Notes: a model not told the origin generated them from the sequence alone. Positions 45,101 through 57,599 are shown, counted from the first letter of the stretch. The stretch: DNA of 64,000 bases from Larix kaempferi (GCA_027924585.1 BSBM01000140.1:6898001-6962000); one strand, 5' to 3'. Program-made: numbers and translations.

Positions 45101-45300
45101 CCCTGCTCACTTTTTCATATTCGTGATCTCAACCATTTTTTAGGTCACGTGTCACTTGTATATTTCAGTTGATTTGATACACCTAGTATTTTGCCCCCAC
45201 GGGTCATCATTTTTCCCCACTACTACATCCTTCGCTTGGTGGGATCACCTTTATTTGTAGCCATTTTTTAACCTAGTTCTTTCCTTTAACCATTCCGGAG
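45101..45300 (+). other. Element K 3' non-coding spacer
   Basis: No feature beyond T/C-rich sequence between the pol remnant and the tandem array. Confidence 0.4.
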
Positions 45301-46000
45301 TCCTTATGACCTCCGTTTTTCGCACCATTTGCACTGCCGGATTCATATTTCCGTGCCCGTGATGATGCTTGAGATCATTTCTCGCTCTCACCAGGACCAA
45401 TATCAACATTGTGTCCCGACACCTTGTCGCCCCAGTTTGCATACCACTTCGGCTGCTCTCCGTTTTTGATATATTTGATATCATCGGATTCATTTTTCCA
45501 AGCCCGTGATGATGCTAGAGATCATTTCTCGCTCTCACGCCTAGATTTTTTGGGCATTTTTTCCATACCCCCCTCGTCACCTCGGTTTGCGTGCCACATC
45601 CACCGTTCTCCATTTTTTGACAGTCTTTATATCGTTGGATTCAGTTTTCCGCGCTCGTGATGATGCTTGAGATCATTTCTCGCTCTCACCCCCAGATTTT
45701 TCGGGCATTTTTTCCATGCCCCCTCATCGCCTCGATTTACGTGCCACATCCATCGTTCTCCATGGTTGACCTTCTTTATATTGCTGGATTCAGTTTCCCG
45801 CGCTTGTGATGATGCTTGAGATCATTTCTCGCTCTCATGCCCATACTTTTTTGGCCATTTTTTCAAAATGCCCTCTCATTTCCGCGGTTTGCATGCCACA
45901 ACGGTCGCAGCCCCCTTTGTGACAATCTTTATGTCACCGGATCCAGTATCCCGCACACATGATGACGCTTGAGACCTTTTCTCGCTCCCATCTATCCATT
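45300..46000 (+). repeat. About 150-bp tandem array in element K 3' region
   Basis: Five diverged copies. The most constant segment, GATGATGCTTGAGATCATTT followed by CTCGCTC, starts at about 45359, 45506, 45657, 45806 and 45959 (spacing 147-153). TTGAGATCATTTCTCG contains a GATC palindrome. Non-coding. Confidence 0.88.
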
Positions 46001-46017
46001 TTTGTTCGGTATAATTT

Positions 46018-46570
46018 TATCCCTTTTTCGGGTCGAGCAATCCCTTTTACGAAAAAGGCACTTAGGGAGTTTCTGTTAAGCTCTTTTCTGACTCCTAAAA
46101 CAATGAAAAGATCGCCGAGCAATCTCGCTTCCTTTCATGCTCGCTAAACGTATCTGAAAGGGCGTCTACCTGGTATAAGTTTACCCCTTTTCCGGACCTC
46201 GTAGACTAATTACGAAAAAGGTATACTCTAGTCACATCGGCTAGAAGAGTTCTCCATCCGCATCATTTTATGCTTTTTCGGGCCTTGGAGACTAAACTCA
46301 CGAAAAAGAACACCAATGGAGTCCCCTTACCGCTTTTAGGCTCTCTAAATATGAAAGCGACCACGAGCAATCACCATCCTAGGCTCGTAAAACCAACAGG
46401 ACAGTAGTCATAACCACTGCAGAGTCTTCTTATCGTTTTCAGACTCCTTAAAAATGAAAGCACCAATGAGCACGAACAGTCCTGGGCTCACAAATCCACA
46501 GGACAGTACCATTTCAGAGCACACTTTTATCCCTTCTTGGAGCTCATTAAAACTATGAAGAAGGACCCAA
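46018..46570 (+). repeat. Array of short stem-loops in element K 3' region
   Basis: About eight consecutive units, roughly 60 bp apart, each able to form a stem of 6-9 bp around a 16-20-base loop. Perfect stems: CCTTTTTCG/CGAAAAAGG (46022-46030/46050-46058), TCTTTTC/GAAAAGA (46082-46088/46105-46111), CCTTTCA/TGAAAGG (46131-46137/46155-46161), CTTTTTCG/CGAAAAAG (46273-46280/46301-46308), CGCTTT/AAAGCG (46331-46336/46354-46359), CCTTCTT/AAGAAGG (46532-46538/46558-46564). Weaker ones lie near 46185 and 46433. Stem sequences change while pairing is kept. Similar units occur in element M. Confidence 0.75.
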
Positions 46571-47728
46571 TGGTGCTTCTCAGTGCCACAACAGATCACG
46601 TCTACTCATATGGCAGCTTCCCCATTTTGGTCGCCTTTGTTCAGAGTATTCTGTAGTATGTCACCCTGACAACCCCTCGACAGCACCCATCAGCTTGATT
46701 CCCCACCAGAGTCATTCATACCCTTCAGTCCTTAAAAGCTATCATCCTCAAACCTATAAGTCAGTTCCCTACACTGCCAGGTCAACCATGTCATCATGCT
46801 CTGAACAAAGGAAGTTTGAGTCTACCCACAATATGACCCCAGTTACTTCCCATCCCCCAAGTATGTCAGTCCTACCATCAGTACTACAATACTTCAGTTA
46901 TACACCTCGAGCTCCTATCAAGGAAACATCATTGCCTTGTTAGTTGTTTATATCCCTCTGTCGACGACAACCAAATTATTCCAGAGGATAGACCTAGAGG
47001 TCCCTGTGTCTTGGACTCATCACCATTTATGATGAGTGCGTACGAATCATTTCGAGAAGAGCCCTCAGCGCCTCTCCAAATGGTTGTTTCTCACATGCTC
47101 GACTTCAACACCTTGATCGCATCGTTGAGACTCGCACAGGGCATTGGTTCGTTCAGTTATTAGTCGAAGACCCTGGATACCATCTGACTCCTCCACATTT
47201 GAGAGTGTAGCTATGGATACTACCAGTTACACTTTTCCTATAGATATCCGGGTTGCGTATGGCGACAGTGTTCAGATGCACACCAGTGTTATACTCCCTC
47301 GAGTATACAGTTACAGATACTTCCCAGAGATGGCTCACAGTCATTACGTCCCTACAGATATGGGACACCTTCAGTTCCAGCAGTTCATCAGTTATCCAGT
47401 GTATCAGTTATTGAGATCAACCATGTCATGATCATGAGTACATCCCAAAATAATGTACCCTCTGGACCATTATGATGTACCAGTATATTTTTTATGTATT
47501 AGATCCCCCTATATATGTCTTGATACGAGCATGGGTATGCCCGCCTCATCCATTATTAGAGATTATTCCTCATTCATATTGAGGCCATGTAACATTTTTT
47601 GTTTTGCAGCTTCCATGGGACACAGATCCAGTCTCCAATCGGTCTCTTCTCCTCCCTACAACCCCAGAAAAAAGACAAAAGAACTATGATGTCTATCGGC
47701 CATACGATGAGCTCCTGCCCTCACACAT
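46571..47728 (+). other. Element K 3' non-coding region
   Basis: About 1.15 kb with many CAGTTA and CAGTTACA motifs (for example near 46850, 47226, 47307, 47393) and no domain in any frame. Confidence 0.45.
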
Positions 47729-48473
47729 CAGGGGGCAATCTGTTAACACCCAAAAAGTGCTCACTAGCTCATTCCCTTATTCACATGACCCATTTGTCCA
47801 CTTTTCCACCATCTGAGCCTCTGAAACCAACAAAAGGTCACCAAAAGACCTTAGTACACCCCTTTTTCCCACTCAAAAAGATTATTTTTTTCTGAAAAGC
47901 ATAAAAAACCCTCAAAAAGGGTCCAAATTCCCAAAAATATTAAAAAGGGAATTAAAATATTAATTTTATTCAAAAAAGGAAAAAGGAGGGAAAAGTACCT
48001 AAACCATGTTGGTCAATACCATTTGGTTTCCACAAAACCACAAATGGTATTCCCCACCACCAAAACCTATAAAAAGGTGGTAGGGGCTCCTCATTTCAGA
48101 TCCACTCATATTCCTATCCTCATGCTGCCAAAATCTCCCTTGAGTATTTGGCCATTGTAGCAAGCCTTGGAGAAAGGACCCATTGGAGATTGGAGCTGCT
48201 CACCATTGGAGCCATTCAACAAACCTTCATCACTTGGAGGTATTGTACTTGCAAGCATTTGCTTGCCCCATTGTCAATACAAAAATTATTTTTTATCTTT
48301 CTTGTTCTTGTTTTTAAAATATTTCCATTATTTGCTTATATTCTTGCATAGATCCATGATTAGTTTAGTTTAGTTTAGTTTAGATTAGTTTCTTGTTTAA
48401 TTCTATTTGAAACTACTGCTACTAGTTAGCAGGTGCCCATAGCACTAAGCCTGGTTGCAAAACCGGGCCAACA
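47729..48473 (+). repeat. Element K polypurine tract and 3' LTR
   Basis: The tract CAGGGGGCAATC (47729-47740) abuts the LTR at 47741. The LTR is 733 bp, TATA box 48068-48076, ending CCAACA, then duplication CTTGT 48474-48478. Confidence 0.9.
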
Positions 48474-48478
48474 CTTGT

Positions 48479-51400
48479 GAGCTTGTAAATCTATGTATGC
48501 TCTGTTATGTGTGCGAACTATGTGCTTGAAGGCACTGTGCATCTGAGACACTATGTTTTGTTTGATGTAGTCCTAGAAAAATCTGGTATAGTTCCTCCAA
48601 TTCCACTACTTGTCTTCATCGTGATCATGCACATAAATATTGATGGTGAATGGTGATGTCTCGAGGGACCTAGGTGGTGAAGGGATTACCATTGCACCTA
48701 GTAGTGAGGTGGAGGAGAAAGTGGGTGGTGAGGAATTGAGTTTTTTTTAATTATTAATGATACTAAAAGGGGGGTGAATCAATATCATGTGCATATTAAA
48801 CAATTTTGACTTTAAAAATTATGCACCAATTCCTATTTAAATCACAACAATAAAAGACAATTGTGAACAGAGTATTTGGAAAGTATCTTTGTATATATAT
48901 CAAGTTTTTTATTACATAAATAGATGGAGAAATCAATATTAAAATATGTGAGCAATGAATCACTTAGAAACCAATCTGATTGGGACACCAATTCCACATG
49001 CAAGCACCAACTTGCTAATTTTAGGAACTGTTGGTGTTCGTTTTTGTCACCATTTTTCAATATCAAATATACTCTGATTGGCATTACTTTTACCATTTTT
49101 GAATATCAAATACACTCTGATTGGCATTACTTTCACCATTTTTTATGTAATAAGTCACTCTCCTTGCTATTCAGACCGTCAAATGGAGCAAGCATGCATT
49201 TATTCACACATCACATGTATTTTGGGTAAAAATTATTATATTATGGTTTATTCATGTTTATTTTGCTTGTTTAGTAACTACATTTTGTTTTACAGGTTCT
49301 GGCTCTCAAACGAATCTCCAATTGGACACTTATTGAAGTTGTGGATGATCAATTGCATTCAGCCCGCCACTCAGACCTGTATTCGACCCGCGAGATCGAT
49401 GGTTGAGGTATGCTCGGGTCGTTAGAGAGTAAGCCGATGCATGGATTCTGTTTGGGACATGGCCCTGATGGTACATGAGTTGATGTTCTGGAAAATCCTT
49501 TCTCCTGCGCGCTCAGCTGGACATCATCTATCTCTTCCCACGTAAAGGGAGCATTGACGCTTCAACAACTGCATGAAGGATCAACGCCGTGGAATTTGGA
49601 ACAAAGCTCTGTATGTTGTCATGAAATTTATGAGGTCGTTCTTTAGCTATCAGCTGTCACGAAATGATAAGCAGAGCCGTCCCTTGGCTTATGCGTGTCA
49701 CCAGCTATCAAATAGAGCCTTTTTTGGGCATTCAAGATAGTATGTTATTAAGTAGTCAGCCACTAAAGGGTCAACTTGCTTTCTTCATTGTAGCGATTTA
49801 TGAATAGACATCCCTGTAGTAGAGACGAGTTAGTCATTAGTTAGTGAGTCCTTTTATCTTTATACGTACCTATCTTTTTCAGCTACAAATGGATACCAAA
49901 AAACTGTAACTCTGTCTTTTTATTAATACATTTTTGCCCCAGTTTTATGGAAATTTATCAGCATGCTTGATGATTGACTGATTAAGACTCAGCCTCTGTT
50001 TTCTGAGACGGGCCCCTCAAAAACTAGTGGTCTTCATCAGTGTATATAAATTGTCTTTGTCTATTGTAGATAAACCATGTCATTATTTCATTTATGTATC
50101 TGCTCTGTATATGATGTTTTTGTTCTGTGATATAAAATGATGTTGTGTTGTTTATGTAAATGATGTTTCTATTTACGTTATGTATATTTTATTGTTGTTT
50201 ATATCAATGTTTCTAGAAGTTAAATGGTGACCCGGCCACACTTAGGTTCATTTAAGCTTGCTTTATATAATAGGTCACACTCAGGTTCATTTAGTTTTCT
50301 TAAGTAGTTTAGATCACATCTGGTTTATTTAGTTGCTTAATTAGTTTTATTTAAAATATTTAGTTTGCTTAGTTAACTTAGAGTCTAGTTAGTTTCACCT
50401 CTTATATCTACTCATAGACTAAATTTTTGTAGTTTCTTTTCAATAGCATAAGATTAGCTTAAGTTACATCTCAATCTCATAGAAATAGCTAGTTTCCTAA
50501 ATTATGCTTAACCATAGATAGCTTTTTCTTATTCTTGCTCTTAACTAGCTTATCCATTGCTTCCCCTGCACTGTAGGATCATATGCATCAGCCAGCTGGT
50601 AGATAAGATCATCCCATCTTCTCTTCTCTTTAGTTTAAGTCGTTTTCTTCCATCTGGACCGCCATTCGGACCGACATTCGGACTTCAACGCTTCTTTCAT
50701 CATTTTGCTTAATTGAAATCCAGTTTTTAGGTTGTTTTCAAATTATAATCTCTTTTACCCTCAATTAGTATTCTTACAAGTCATTAAGACCTTTTTGCAT
50801 TTCATATGAAGTTTTAATCAAGTTTTGTCATCATCTTTAGTTTTCATTCTCTCTTTCGTTAACCCTACTTCAGTTGTTTACTAGTTATATTTTCCTTATG
50901 TTTGATTCATTAATGTTGTATGGTTACAGAATTTATTAGTTTCATTTTCAATGTAATTTATTGTATGTTAATAATATCAATATTAGGTTACATTTAGTAA
51001 TTTCATTCTCCAAATCACCTCAGTCTTGGATTATTCTTCTCATGCTAAAATTGGGTTCATGGAATAGGATTTAGTTCAGAAATACCATATCTTTATCAAG
51101 TTTTCTACTTGCTTCTAGACTTTTTCAGTTCAAGTCTCTCGTTTATAAATAGGAGATAGGTCATTATGTTTAAAGTTAATTGTAGTTGGATAATCTTTAG
51201 CTTGCATTTATTTTTAGAAGTTAAACTAGATTTAATTCCATTTTGTTTTCTCGTTAGATTTGAAAGCCACTTCGATACATTCACCCCTATTCCCATCACA
51301 TTTGGTACACTTCCTTAGGATTCCCAAGGAAAATGGAATTAGATGCTTTAGTAGTTTTGAATAGTTTTTGAAGTCATTAATAGTTTATAATATGCTTTAA

Positions 51401-51815
51401 CTTAGTTTCCTATTCATATGATTGAGTTATTCCATAGGTAGGTCTTTACTTTCTTCTAATTCTTAGAGTAGAATTTGAGAATTGATTAAGTAGTTTCCGT
51501 TCTTACAAAGAGTAGTTTGTTTTTGTCTTCCCTATTGTTTAATCATAGAATAGAGTAGTATTGTTTGACATTATTTTGATCTTGTATTTTAGATAGGTTC
51601 AGTTAGTTTCTTTGTTGTATTTCTGAAGCTTGACTCCATTTTTCATTTTGAAAGATCTTTCGATCTTTTCTCTATTTAATCTTTTAAGGTCTGACAAGCC
51701 AAAATTTAGGTATCATCCTACCTTAGCATATACTTTGCCTCAACTCTAAGATTACCAACCCCGGTCGATAATTAAATATTAGGTGTTTTCTTTGAGATAG
51801 CTCACACACCCAACA
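48479..51815. other. Unassigned sequence; right part probably a gypsy LTR
   Basis: The first part continues the sequence interrupted by K. A 43-bp direct duplication lies at 49049-49141 (shared AATATCAAATAYACTCTGAT and TGGCATTACTTT). From about 50000 the sequence is T-rich and ends CACACCCAACA at 51815, immediately followed by a primer-like site, which suggests an LTR ending there on the plus strand. Its start cannot be fixed because no second copy is in the window. No coding signal. Confidence 0.45.
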
Positions 51816-51818
51816 TTT

Positions 51819-51835
51819 TGGCTCTGTTGTTGGGG
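51819..51835 (+). other. Candidate primer-binding site of a disrupted gypsy element
   Basis: TGGCTCTGTTGTTGGGG follows CCAACA plus three T. It resembles the TGGCGCCGTTGCCGGGG primer site common in plant gypsy elements, with differences that fit CpG decay. About 130 bases later element M begins, so only the LTR end and leader of the host element remain. Confidence 0.5.
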
Positions 51836-51967
51836 AGTTGTAGATACATAGGTATGATTTAGTTACAAATAGATAGAACCTTCTTTTAGGGATAGATTTG
51901 AATTTCTCTCTTTTTGATAGGCTGGTGGCGGCTGAGCGGTAAGACGAGAGGTAAGAACCTGTGCATC

Positions 51968-52936
51968 TGTTATAACAGGCATCCCCAAAACCCAACAATA
52001 GTAGTTTTTGCTTCACAGACAATCTACCAAGAGCGGACTCAAGGCCTGATCTCCCTAGCTTAACGTAAGTCTAGAACAAATAGGACAGAATATAAAATAC
52101 TTCCCTAGATCGTATAGAAATAAAGATGTAAGAGTAGATTGTTTACCTTAGATTTATGGATCCCTTTCTCTTTCGTTGATCCAATGCTCCAGCGTTGCCA
52201 GATTACAAGTAGCTAAACCCTGTTGAACATATAAGAGACCACGAGAAGTGAAAGCATATATCTCATATGATAGATCTAAGCTAACAGTTAAGGAGGAAAT
52301 CTCTAAATATCATCAAGGATACAACATTTATGGAAAGCAACTATATTAACTATATTGAAGAGTGGAGATGTACAATAGAAAATAGGATTACAACCATTGC
52401 CTTAACGTTGCAAGCTCCTTCTGACAAGCCATGCCATGCCAAAGCTTCTAGAGAGAAGTGGATGTTCCCCAAGCTAGAGTATTAGATCTATTGAGCTTGA
52501 TTTCAGTAGCATAAGAGTACCATAGACTTCCTCCCTTTGGGATGGGAGTGAGCTTCATTTAAATAGGACTAAGTGGATAGGGTATGGATAGGATAGGTTG
52601 AGATATGATAGGAGAGGATTAAGGGATCCTTCCAAGGTGTTAGGAATCGAGTGCCAACTCTCCCAAGAGGTCAAGGATAGGGTCCCAGGGCAGCAAGCTT
52701 CGAGAAGGGGATCGAAGGGCTATTTTTTTTCATCAACTGACATCGGTGCACCCTGCAATAGAGCAAGCTACGATGTCTCATACTGCCTGAGTTCAACCTA
52801 CGATGACCTCTAAAAACCTACTACAAATGGGTACAAATACTTCCAGGTCAATCACTTAGTCAAGGTAACTCCAGGGGTGTATACACTGAATCTTATGATG
52901 GGAATATTTTAGGTGTAACAAAATGCCCCCCAAAGC
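51968..52936 (-). repeat. Element M 3' LTR (inferred) and polypurine tract
   Basis: The minus-strand purine tract GCTTTGGGGGGCATTT (52921-52936) precedes TGTTACACCTAAAATA, the LTR start at 52920. The left end at 51968 (TGTTATAACA on the plus strand) is inferred from the matching terminal inverted bases. A TATA-like TATTTAAAT lies on the minus strand at 52557-52565. With no second LTR in view, the left limit may be wrong. Confidence 0.6.
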
Positions 52937-55585
52937 ATGAAGCTGTTGAAGATAGGCAGGTGAAGTGATTTGAAAGAAGGAATGGAAATGGACTTGTCGG
53001 ACAAAGGACACTGCTGTAGTATAACTGATTCTGATTAGACAGTCTCAAATGACTCACAACATGGTTGTTGACCAATATAATGCAGATCCATGGTAGTAAT
53101 GACCGACTAAACACAATCATGGCTACTAGACACAAGCGTAGATCCATGATGAGATGATAACACAACCACGAAAAATACAAAAGTGGATCCGTGCAATATG
53201 ACTCAATACAAACTCCATCGCAACCTAGATAAAACATGACTCCCCAGGGTCTTCAAGCTGAACCCGCAATGATACGAATCTATCCATGTGATTACAAAGG
53301 TCTTGATGTCAAACATGATAGAAACCACTTGATTACCGGTTATTGATGTAAACTGTTAACAAGCGCGAGGGATATCACCATTAATGTCAATGATTCCCAA
53401 GGTATCATAGTACATATCACCAAGCATGAATAAGTGAGTTGAAGTCGAACGCAAGATGAAATCTTTCAATCAAGATTCAATGATGTAAACTCATGTTGAA
53501 AGCGAGGTAACCTGCCATTAAGGCATGTAGGGCCAAGGTACTTGGTTAGTTTCTAAATTCAATCATCGGATGATGAGTTGATGTTGACAAGGATGAATCC
53601 GTCGAAGGAGGGCCATGATGAATCCCCCATCAATTGACACGAAACATGACAAAAGATGTGTAGAGCAGATCGGATGGTACAGTAACATGCAAGACTGACT
53701 CAGAGTAGACCATCATAGTGATGGGTGTACTGACTGCAGATGATAAATGGTGGACGTATTCTTGAACATGGGCATGGCATGACTTGGTAGTATTGACATG
53801 ACGAGTCCAACACTAACTCCTAATGCGACTCATGAGGGAAGATTTCTTTGAATGACTCAAAGGAGTAACAAGACTCAGGAAGTAAGAGGAACTCGAGGAC
53901 AAACAGATGATCCAAGTACTATATGCAAATGTAGATGAGTGCCATGTGTAAAATTAGTCATAGCAGATCTAATGAACAAGTAAATCAATCACAATAGATG
54001 AAACTCAGAAAAATGGTGTAAAACTGTGCAAAACATGCATCAGTGCTCAATATACCAATGAGGGTGAATAATTACAATACAATACAGTAATAATGACTGA
54101 GCAATTCGAATTGCCTAACGAGGTCATTCGAATCACTGAATGGAGTAGCTTGACTCCAACTAGGAGTCCTCATCATCAATCAGTGGTGGTCATCAATGCA
54201 CAAGAACCAGTCATCCAGGTGTCCATCTGAGTCTAACTGAGTGTAACATGTGTAACTGAAGTGTGTAGCACTAATATAGGGAAGTGGGCTCAGTGGAGGG
54301 CGCATGGGAGGCTAACTAAAGTCAAAACAAGTCATCTAGTCAATCTGGAGGTCCAACGGAGTGACACAGTTAGTCGGGAGTGAAACTAGCCTCAAATCAG
54401 GGAGAATCGAAGCTAACTGAGTGTAACTGAAGTGGAACTGTAGTGGTAGGTGAAGAAGTGTGCCCTTCTCTGGCAGTAGGTGAGAAGTGGGCGCCTTCAT
54501 GACTAGGAGGGATAAAACTCTAAAGTAAGAGGCTCCCGGGTGCTAGAATAAGGTGGCTAAGGTGCTGGAGGCATCAACCTGGTGACTGGGATGCATGCAA
54601 AGTGCATGCAAACCCTAGAATTTGCATGCAAACCCTAATTGCATGCAAGATCCTGAAAAAGATGATGTGGATATCCGAACACCATGTTCAAGAATGACTA
54701 CATGCTGCCACTGACAAAGTATGTAACATACAAGCCTTCATTTTTCCCCATCATGAATGATGAGTGCCTCGTGTGTTTTTTACGAGCTTGATGAGGGTAA
54801 CCAGATGCTCGGTATAGCTCATCTCATAGATGAGTCCAATCCCAAATATTTTCCGAACCTGGGATAGGAGGGGTTCATCCCATGGCGGTCCATTCAATGT
54901 AAGAGTTTAACGAGTCCATAGAAGGTAAACTCGGTCGTCATTTCATGTTTAGAGAGTCTGAAAAGAACTAAAGAAGACTCTAATGGTCCTTTTTCGTAAA
55001 GTTAGCCTCATCGCCCGAAAATGGGTAAAACAATGCAGGAGAGGACTCTTCCAGTCATGATTGGCTAGAGTATACCTTTTTCATAAGTAGTGCCCCCTCG
55101 TCCAAAAAAGGGGTAAACTATCACCAGGAAGAAGACCATTCAAATACTTTAACAAGCGTGAATGCGACAAGTTTGCTTGGAAATCTTTTCATTTTTCGAG
55201 AGCCTGAAAAGAGCTTAAAGGTAGACTCTGGGGGGTATCCTTTTTTGTGGGAGTTTAACAAGCCCGAAAAAGAGATAAATCGTAACTCAGTACTTATTCT
55301 CTTAGTTTCAAGAGCACGAGAACAAATGAAGAGTATGCTCATTAAAATATAATAATTACAATCTAACCGTTGCAAAATAATGACAAAACATTCAAGGGAG
55401 TGTTCATACCTGAAATGACCGTTGTAACGCGAGAAATGGCACAAAAGACCACTTAACAACTCCTGCACACTTGGAAACTAGGTCAAATAGTCAACCGATA
55501 TTCCAAATATGATCAAAGATGATTAAAACCATAGAAAATGACCTCAAAGCATCAAATATTTGAAAAAGGAATATTCTATTTCATT
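52937..55585 (-). other. Element M 3' non-coding region with stem-loop units
   Basis: No protein signal. 53960-54660 is the block also found at 28791-29500. 54930-55350 contains stem-loop units like those of element K, for example TCTTTTC/GAAAAGA (55184-55190/55206-55212) and CCTTTTT/AAAAAGG (55075-55081/55105-55111), plus weaker ones near 54990, 55240 and 55300. TGCATGCAA motifs repeat at 54590-54650. Confidence 0.65.
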
Positions 55586-55593
55586 TATAAATA
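55586..55593 (+). promoter_or_regulatory. Candidate TATA box for the antisense gene in element M
   Basis: TATAAATA on the plus strand, about 140 bases upstream of a consensus 5' splice site and 470 bases upstream of the antisense start codon. It is opposite in direction to element M's own LTR promoter. Assignment is by position and sequence only. Confidence 0.45.
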
Positions 55594-55727
55594 GAATAAT
55601 GGGTCAAATATAGTCACACCATTCTTTCATTTGCTAACTTGGGAGAAGAAGTGCCAATTTGGAGCCAAAAATTCATTTGTTGATTCCGGGGGCTACGAGC
55701 CACCATTTCACCCCCCGTCTGGAGCAG

Positions 55728-56038
55728 GTAAGCCTAAACTTCATCCAACAAAATTGTAGTGGATTACATTTTGGTTTTAGGTCCATTTTTAAGGTTTTTT
55801 TGATGGATTTTTGGAGGGCTATTGCGCCCTTGGCTTGTCATAGTCTACTCTTTTCGGAACTGCGACGAGACCTATTCGGCACAAGTTCTGAAAACAAGGA
55901 GTGCGACATCATCACACTGTGTGCAATAGCACAGTGCGACGACGGAAACACATACCCCAACCATCAAATTAAACCCAAAAGGTTGACTTCCTGTGGTTGA
56001 AGTGAGGTCTAACAGTCTTAAAATGCTCACTTTGGCAG
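55728..56038 (+). other. Candidate 5' untranslated intron of the antisense gene
   Basis: CAG|GTAAGC at 55725-55733 is a perfect plant donor; TTTGGCAG|GT at 56031-56040 is a good acceptor. The 311-base intron would join the TATA-led 5' exon to an exon starting 17 bases before the ATG at 56056. Confidence 0.5.
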
Positions 56039-56055
56039 GTTGATAGCAAGCAGAC

Positions 56056-57266
56056 ATGGTATTAGAGTGGCGAGAAAGAGAACACGAGGTGGAAGATGTA
56101 CAAGCCACCAATGATCCACAATGCGTAAATGCTTTGGGAAACTGCGGTTTGCTCAAGTTCTTTGAGATTCAGGGCATGAGGGCCCAAATCCCGCTGCTGT
56201 CACATATGCTCCGGTCCTGGGATGTGACCCAACAACACTTTGTGATCAGTGAGCATATCCTCACCATAGATGTTGAGGACATCTATTTTCTTATCGGTTT
56301 GTCCCGAAGAGGGGACCTTGTAGTTCTCACTGGATAACGAGCTAGTGATCGTACTGTTGATGACATGGTGATGCAGAATTGTACTTCTCATGCTCGATCC
56401 TCTAGTTGGAAGATTCCCATTAGGGATATTGTAAACTGTCCACTGCGTGCCATGTTGTTCACTATTACTAGAGTGCTAGGGAGCCAAGCCACACACATGG
56501 CCACTCGGGCTCAAATTCTCTATGCGAAGGACTATATGTCCCCCAAGAACTTCAACTAGTGCGAGGGCCTCCTCGCAAACATTCGAGCTTAGCTAACCAA
56601 GTGTTGGTGGGGAGAGCTCAAGCAATTTGAATACAGATCGATCTTGATATCGTTTCTCTTGGAGCAGGTCCCTCTCTTGTGCCCATAGGTACAACTGGAT
56701 GATAGGGATCCTAGGGATACTCAAAGGATCAAATGGGCAGAGGTGATGGCTCGTCATGGTGGGGGCCCTATCATCAGCTTTGGTGTCGATTTCTTCAGCT
56801 GGATGGAAGGCCAGTTGCTCATGGTTGACTACTACCCGTACGGCAGTACGGATTTCAGAGAGGATCCCGACTTAGTGATGCCCGAGGATACAACATGGGG
56901 AGACATCGGTAAGAACAAAACCATTGTACTTTTTAAGTTTTGTATATTTATGATTTTTTTGTTGTAGTGCTGACAAGTATAGAACATGTGTGTGAAGATT
57001 TGGGTCCCATACAACCCGTAGGAGTCTCCCTTCTGGTGAGGAGAGATAGAGGTGGGGAAGCAGTTGTGCCCCTAGGTGCTCATGGTGCCATCGTGGAGAT
57101 GGAGGATGTGTACAGGAACTTGTCCCAGCTGATAGTGGATGTTCTTGAGCCAGTAGTAGATGACTTACTGAGACCTATGCAGAGGTTTGGAGTTGGAGCA
57201 TTTGTACGCTTCAACGCCTTACTCCACAAGGTAGCGAGGACAGTGGAGTGCTTCCATTCTCAGTGA
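56056..57266 (+). pseudogene. Antisense gene inside element M, two exons, 383 codons, four nonsense codons
   Basis: Runs opposite to M's gag-pol. Exon 1 is 56056-56908 and exon 2 is 56968-57266; removing the 59-base intron (GT 56909 to AG 56967) keeps one frame of 1152 bases. The frame is interrupted by TAA 56335, TAG 56557, TAG 56590 and TAG 56686 but has no frameshift. Blocks such as LLKFFEIQGMRAQIPLLSHM, IDVEDIYFLIGLSRRGDL and RHGGGPIISFGVDFFSW recall the extra antisense ORFs reported in Tat-lineage elements, some of which resemble plant mobile-domain proteins; I cannot confirm that family here. Exon 2 is Val/Leu-rich with RRDRGGEAVVP. Function unknown. It ends about 330 bases short of the convergent second RNase H. 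Confidence 0.7.
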
Positions 57267-57599
57267 TAGAGAGCTGTCCTTCCTAGGGGTGTACGAGCCA
57301 GGCATCAGGTCCGATGACGTTATTATACTTGTATTGAGAGCTTAGAGGCCTCAGATTTAGTACTACTGAAACCTATGAGGATTCAACTTACTGAAAGCCA
57401 TCATGCTTCATATTTTTGTACCAGCACTACTTTTGATGATATATATATATACAGACATTCCTAGCGATTTGTACATTATCTGTTTTAAAAATGATGAATG
57501 ATGTGATCTTGTTCATATGCTTTGATTTTTATACACTGCATTATTTACATGTTGTGAATGCTTTTACATATTATGAGTATTATGTGTGTGCGATGTACC
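57267..57599. other. Spacer between convergent reading frames of element M
   Basis: About 330 bases between the stop of the antisense gene and the end of the second RNase H. A/T-rich with a (TA)n run near 57440-57455. Contains the 3' ends of both transcripts if both are made. Confidence 0.4.

Larger units (their letters stand above)
37653..48473 (+). mobile_element. Element K: young non-autonomous Ty3/gypsy (Tat-related) element
   Basis: LTRs of 732 bp (37653-38384) and 733 bp (47741-48473), TG to CA, with exact CTTGT duplications (37648-37652 and 48474-48478). Primer site and polypurine tract place it on the plus strand. It encodes a long gag-protease frame related to element M but stops at the start of RT; RT, RNase H and integrase are absent. 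By eye the LTRs differ by four substitutions and one T insertion, so it moved recently and must have used enzymes from another element. Element M's family is the obvious candidate from gag and protease similarity. Confidence 0.93.
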
